Source: an uncultured Muribaculaceae bacterium
GTDB taxonomy: Bacteria; Bacteroidota; Bacteroidia; Bacteroidales; Muribaculaceae
DNA length: 8,318 nt
NCBI GenBank assembly: GCA_910586175.1
Contig: CAJUIJ010000107.1
Span: 1 to 8,318, forward strand
Direction of reading: 5' to 3'
Of the stretch, positions 6,462 to 8,318 are shown in pieces. Each line of letters begins with the position of its first letter. The first letter of the stretch is position 1. Both the position numbers and the translations under genes were made by a program. The notes below the pieces were generated by a model, which ran no database searches, was not told where the DNA came from, and was given only the letters and a program-made list of their open reading frames with translations.

Positions 6462-8042
6462 CTACTTCAGGGGTAAGGCTCTCGCCTTGGCGCCGTTGGG
6501 GGCCCTTATCCGGAGGGCGCCGCTCAGCGTCGGGGCGAGGCGCACTGCCTCCACTGTGGTATTGATGGTCTCGGCCTTCAGGCCGGGAGCCTTTATAAAG
6601 GCCGGGGTCATCGATGCAGACTCGCGGGTCTGCTTGGTGACCGTAGGTGTCTGCTCATCGTAGACAACATCCCAGCCCGGTATAAATCGCAATATGATGT
6701 CGCCGCAACTTTTCGGGTCGAGTGCGAGGCGCAAGCCCTCATACTCGGCAGTCGGCGAAAGAAGATCATTCAGGGTAAGTGCTTCCGACACCCCGCTCAT
6801 CTTGGCGATGAAAGAGCGGGCATCTTCCACCACACGGTCGCCATCCACACCCGGACGGTCAAGGGCCTGTGGTGAGAAGAACACCTGACCATCGCGTATG
6901 GTGGTGACATATTCGGCACTGCCGAAGCGGGCCGAGAGGTAAGAATTCAGAAGCGAACGTGCTCGGCGGGCAGAAAATTCGCCACCGGGCATACGGTATT
7001 TCGGTTCGGTGGCTACAGCATCGTCGAAATATCCTGTGCCAGTGAGCCAGATCACGGAATTACCGGCTCCAACGGCCTTATCGACAGCCTGTAGCAGACG
7101 TCCTATCTGGGCATCAAGTCGCAGATAAGAGTCGGTAAGCTCCGTGCGGGTCTGCCCGTCGGAGGTATATTTGAAAGGTGCGAGCGTATATGCCACATTG
7201 AGCATATCGGTCTCACCCGGAGTCTTGCCTAAGTTGAGATTGGAGAGAATATCGAGAGCCGCATCAGTCACCTCACGGTTGGATAGCGGAGAGGCGGCAA
7301 ATTTCTTATATGCGTCGCGGTCCTGTCGGGAGAAAGTATACTTGAACGGTGCGAGACGCTTATGCTGAGGGAGCGATGGCACACCTGCGAGCATGGCCGA
7401 AGGTCGCCACACCATCGTGTCGATGCGCTGCGAGAGAGGAGTGCGGAGATTGCGCGAGGTTATGGCACCCGGCAGGGAGCCGTAATAAGATGTGGTGGCC
7501 CAGTTGCCCGACGAGTTGTTCATCCACACGGCACCCGTGCCGGCATGTCCGGTGAGTATTATGGCCTGCTGCGGGTCCATCGCCACCGACCATACACGCG
7601 CATTGCCGCCGGAGTCCATCACGAGTTCGTCGGCCACGGTGCTGAGTTGCAGTGCGGCAGGCGAGAATGAGTCGTTGGTTATGGTGGAGCCGGCAGGTTT
7701 GGCGAGAGGGGGACGCTGCGAGCCGCCGGGTATGGAGGCATCGAAGAGCGTGGCCGAAGGCACACCCGTCTGCGAGGGATAAGCTCCGGTGCAGAGAAGC
7801 GCGGTGGCCGAAGCAGCGTCGAGCGGCATAGCCTTGAAATCGACATCGCGCATATACACACCGTCAGCGAGCAACGATTTGAATCCTTGCTCACCGAAGT
7901 AGCTTTGCAGCAGCTCTATGTAGTCGGTGCGTAGCTGGTCAACGACTATTCCGACGACCAGTCTTGGCCGTCCGGCCTCGACTTGAGCGAGGGCGTTTAT
8001 CGCCACTAACGAAACCAGCACCGAGGTTGCCAACCTCTTCAT
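6462..8042 (-). CDS. Secreted PafA-type alkaline phosphatase homologue, probably inactive
   Basis: The 526-residue product has a signal peptide (cleavage likely after ALA at 17-19) and the fold signature of the PafA / nucleotide pyrophosphatase branch of the alkaline phosphatase superfamily. Matching segments are RPRLVVGIVVDQLRTDY (25-41), CTGAYPSQTGV (84-94), ILTGH (162-166), SYLRLD (305-310) and a C-terminal APTLSGAL/RAPNGA. Compared from memory with PafA of Elizabethkingia, the first metal ligand is kept (Asp35). The nucleophile Thr is Ala76, the Asn100 equivalent is Ala97, the Lys162/Arg164 pair is Asp156/Gln158, the Asp-His pair is Thr336-Gly337, and the last His is Met478. The whole protein has only two His (166, 227). 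The frame is intact and near full family length, so it looks like a maintained pseudoenzyme in the periplasm or outer envelope, not a decaying gene. Its start lies inside the preceding frame; secA follows 161 bases on. Confidence 0.85.
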   Translation of the reverse strand: MKRLATSVLVSLVAINALAQVEAGRPRLVVGIVVDQLRTDYIELLQSYFGEQGFKSLLADGVYMRDVDFKAMPLDAASATALLCTGAYPSQTGVPSATLFDASIPGGSQRPPLAKPAGSTITNDSFSPAALQLSTVADELVMDSGGNARVWSVAMDPQQAIILTGHAGTGAVWMNNSSGNWATTSYYGSLPGAITSRNLRTPLSQRIDTMVWRPSAMLAGVPSLPQHKRLAPFKYTFSRQDRDAYKKFAASPLSNREVTDAALDILSNLNLGKTPGETDMLNVAYTLAPFKYTSDGQTRTELTDSYLRLDAQIGRLLQAVDKAVGAGNSVIWLTGTGYFDDAVATEPKYRMPGGEFSARRARSLLNSYLSARFGSAEYVTTIRDGQVFFSPQALDRPGVDGDRVVEDARSFIAKMSGVSEALTLNDLLSPTAEYEGLRLALDPKSCGDIILRFIPGWDVVYDEQTPTVTKQTRESASMTPAFIKAPGLKAETINTTVEAVRLAPTLSGALRIRAPNGAKARALPLK

Positions 8043-8318
8043 TATAAGTATAACTTTGTTTTGTGTGCAATATTGCGTAGCAGATTGCCATGAATAGTGT
8101 GATGCACATGAGAGGGAAGAACGCAGCGTTCGCGCTCTGCGCCTGCATGGGCCATACTATCAGCAATATGGTAAGGATAATTATATTCACATAGGCCATT
8201 GCCAATGTGGGGGCCCTGAGCGAACGGCGGAACCATACGCCCACGGCGAGGATAAGCTGCAACGGATTGAGCCAAAGGAGCAGCAGATTGGGGGCAGTTG
8301 CCTCATGCTCGCTCACGA
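7939..8318 (-). CDS. C-terminal part of a multi-pass membrane protein, Lnb/DUF4105-like (partial)
   Basis: Only the 3' end is present; the frame is open to the window edge, so the start lies outside. It has three transmembrane segments: PNLLLLWLNPLQLILAVGVWF, then APTLAMAYVNIIILTILLIVW, then FFPLMCITLFMAICYAIL. The LLWLNPL entry to a helix, the WP after the second and the FFPL before the third resemble the C-terminal membrane domain of Bacteroidetes Lnb-type proteins (formerly DUF4105), lipoprotein N-acyltransferases. This is from memory and without the catalytic N-terminal domain, so it is tentative. After the last helix the frame runs 104 nt into the phosphatase-like gene, giving a basic tail (GDKRPRSSRGRTAKTGRRNSR is the final stretch). 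The true end may instead be near 8043; see findings. Confidence 0.6.
   Translation of the reverse strand, partial: VSEHEATAPNLLLLWLNPLQLILAVGVWFRRSLRAPTLAMAYVNIIILTILLIVWPMQAQSANAAFFPLMCITLFMAICYAILHTKQSYTYNEEVGNLGAGFVSGDKRPRSSRGRTAKTGRRNSR

Noticed and set aside
6344..6565. 73-codon + frame with an Ile-Arg-Pro/Leu tripeptide repeat
   Set aside because: The repeat peptide is simply the 9-bp array translated. The frame then runs antisense into the phosphatase-like gene, with no start context or family likeness.
8042..8275. 77-codon - frame ending in TAA over the ATG at 8042
   Set aside because: The competing frame encodes three clear transmembrane helices over the same bases, while this one has no structure. 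Only its stop position is of interest, as noted in the overlap finding.

Overview
The window looks like chromosomal DNA of a Bacteroidales bacterium, possibly Muribaculaceae or a relative. The evidence is a SecA of about 1140 residues with the lineage's extra N-terminal segments, a GH2 beta-galactosidase of the Bacteroidetes type, a PafA-related envelope protein, an Lnb-like membrane protein, start codons preceded by AT-rich sequence without Shine-Dalgarno motifs, and short tandem repeats between genes. The genus is an inference from style; there is no rRNA or other marker to fix it.

Layout. Bases 1-199 hold no gene but carry two GTAG-headed palindromes in inverted orientation, an arrangement like a REP pair (BIME). 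A secreted GH2 glycoside hydrolase follows on the + strand (200-2695). Its stop codon is the first triplet of a 9-bp tandem array (2693-2754). Next come a strong bidirectional terminator (2763-2785 stem) and four copies of a 16-bp unit containing a perfect palindrome (2800-2863). secA lies on the - strand (2872-6300). The 161 bases upstream of secA are almost all repeat: about 3.5 copies of a 10-mer and then 13 degenerate 9-mers. Farther upstream on the same strand are a secreted PafA-type alkaline phosphatase homologue (6462-8042) and the 3' end of a multi-pass membrane protein (7939-8318, cut by the window edge).

How the parts relate. The three - strand genes read toward the terminator and could form one envelope-related unit: an Lnb-like membrane enzyme, an exported phosphatase-fold protein and the Sec motor. 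The GH2 gene is separate and convergent, sharing only the terminator. No SusC/SusD pair or regulator is visible to place it in a polysaccharide utilisation locus.

The most interesting observations are these. (1) The PafA-like protein is intact, but nearly every catalytic and metal-binding residue has been replaced, so it looks like a conserved-fold pseudoenzyme. (2) Two unrelated 9-bp arrays each start at a gene's stop codon and stay in phase with it, so nearly every repeat supplies another in-frame stop. (3) There is a REP/BIME-like pair. (4) There is an array of identical palindromes in the secA 3' region. (5) The membrane protein's frame overlaps the next gene by 104 nt, while a frame one step away would give a TAATG stop/start overlap.
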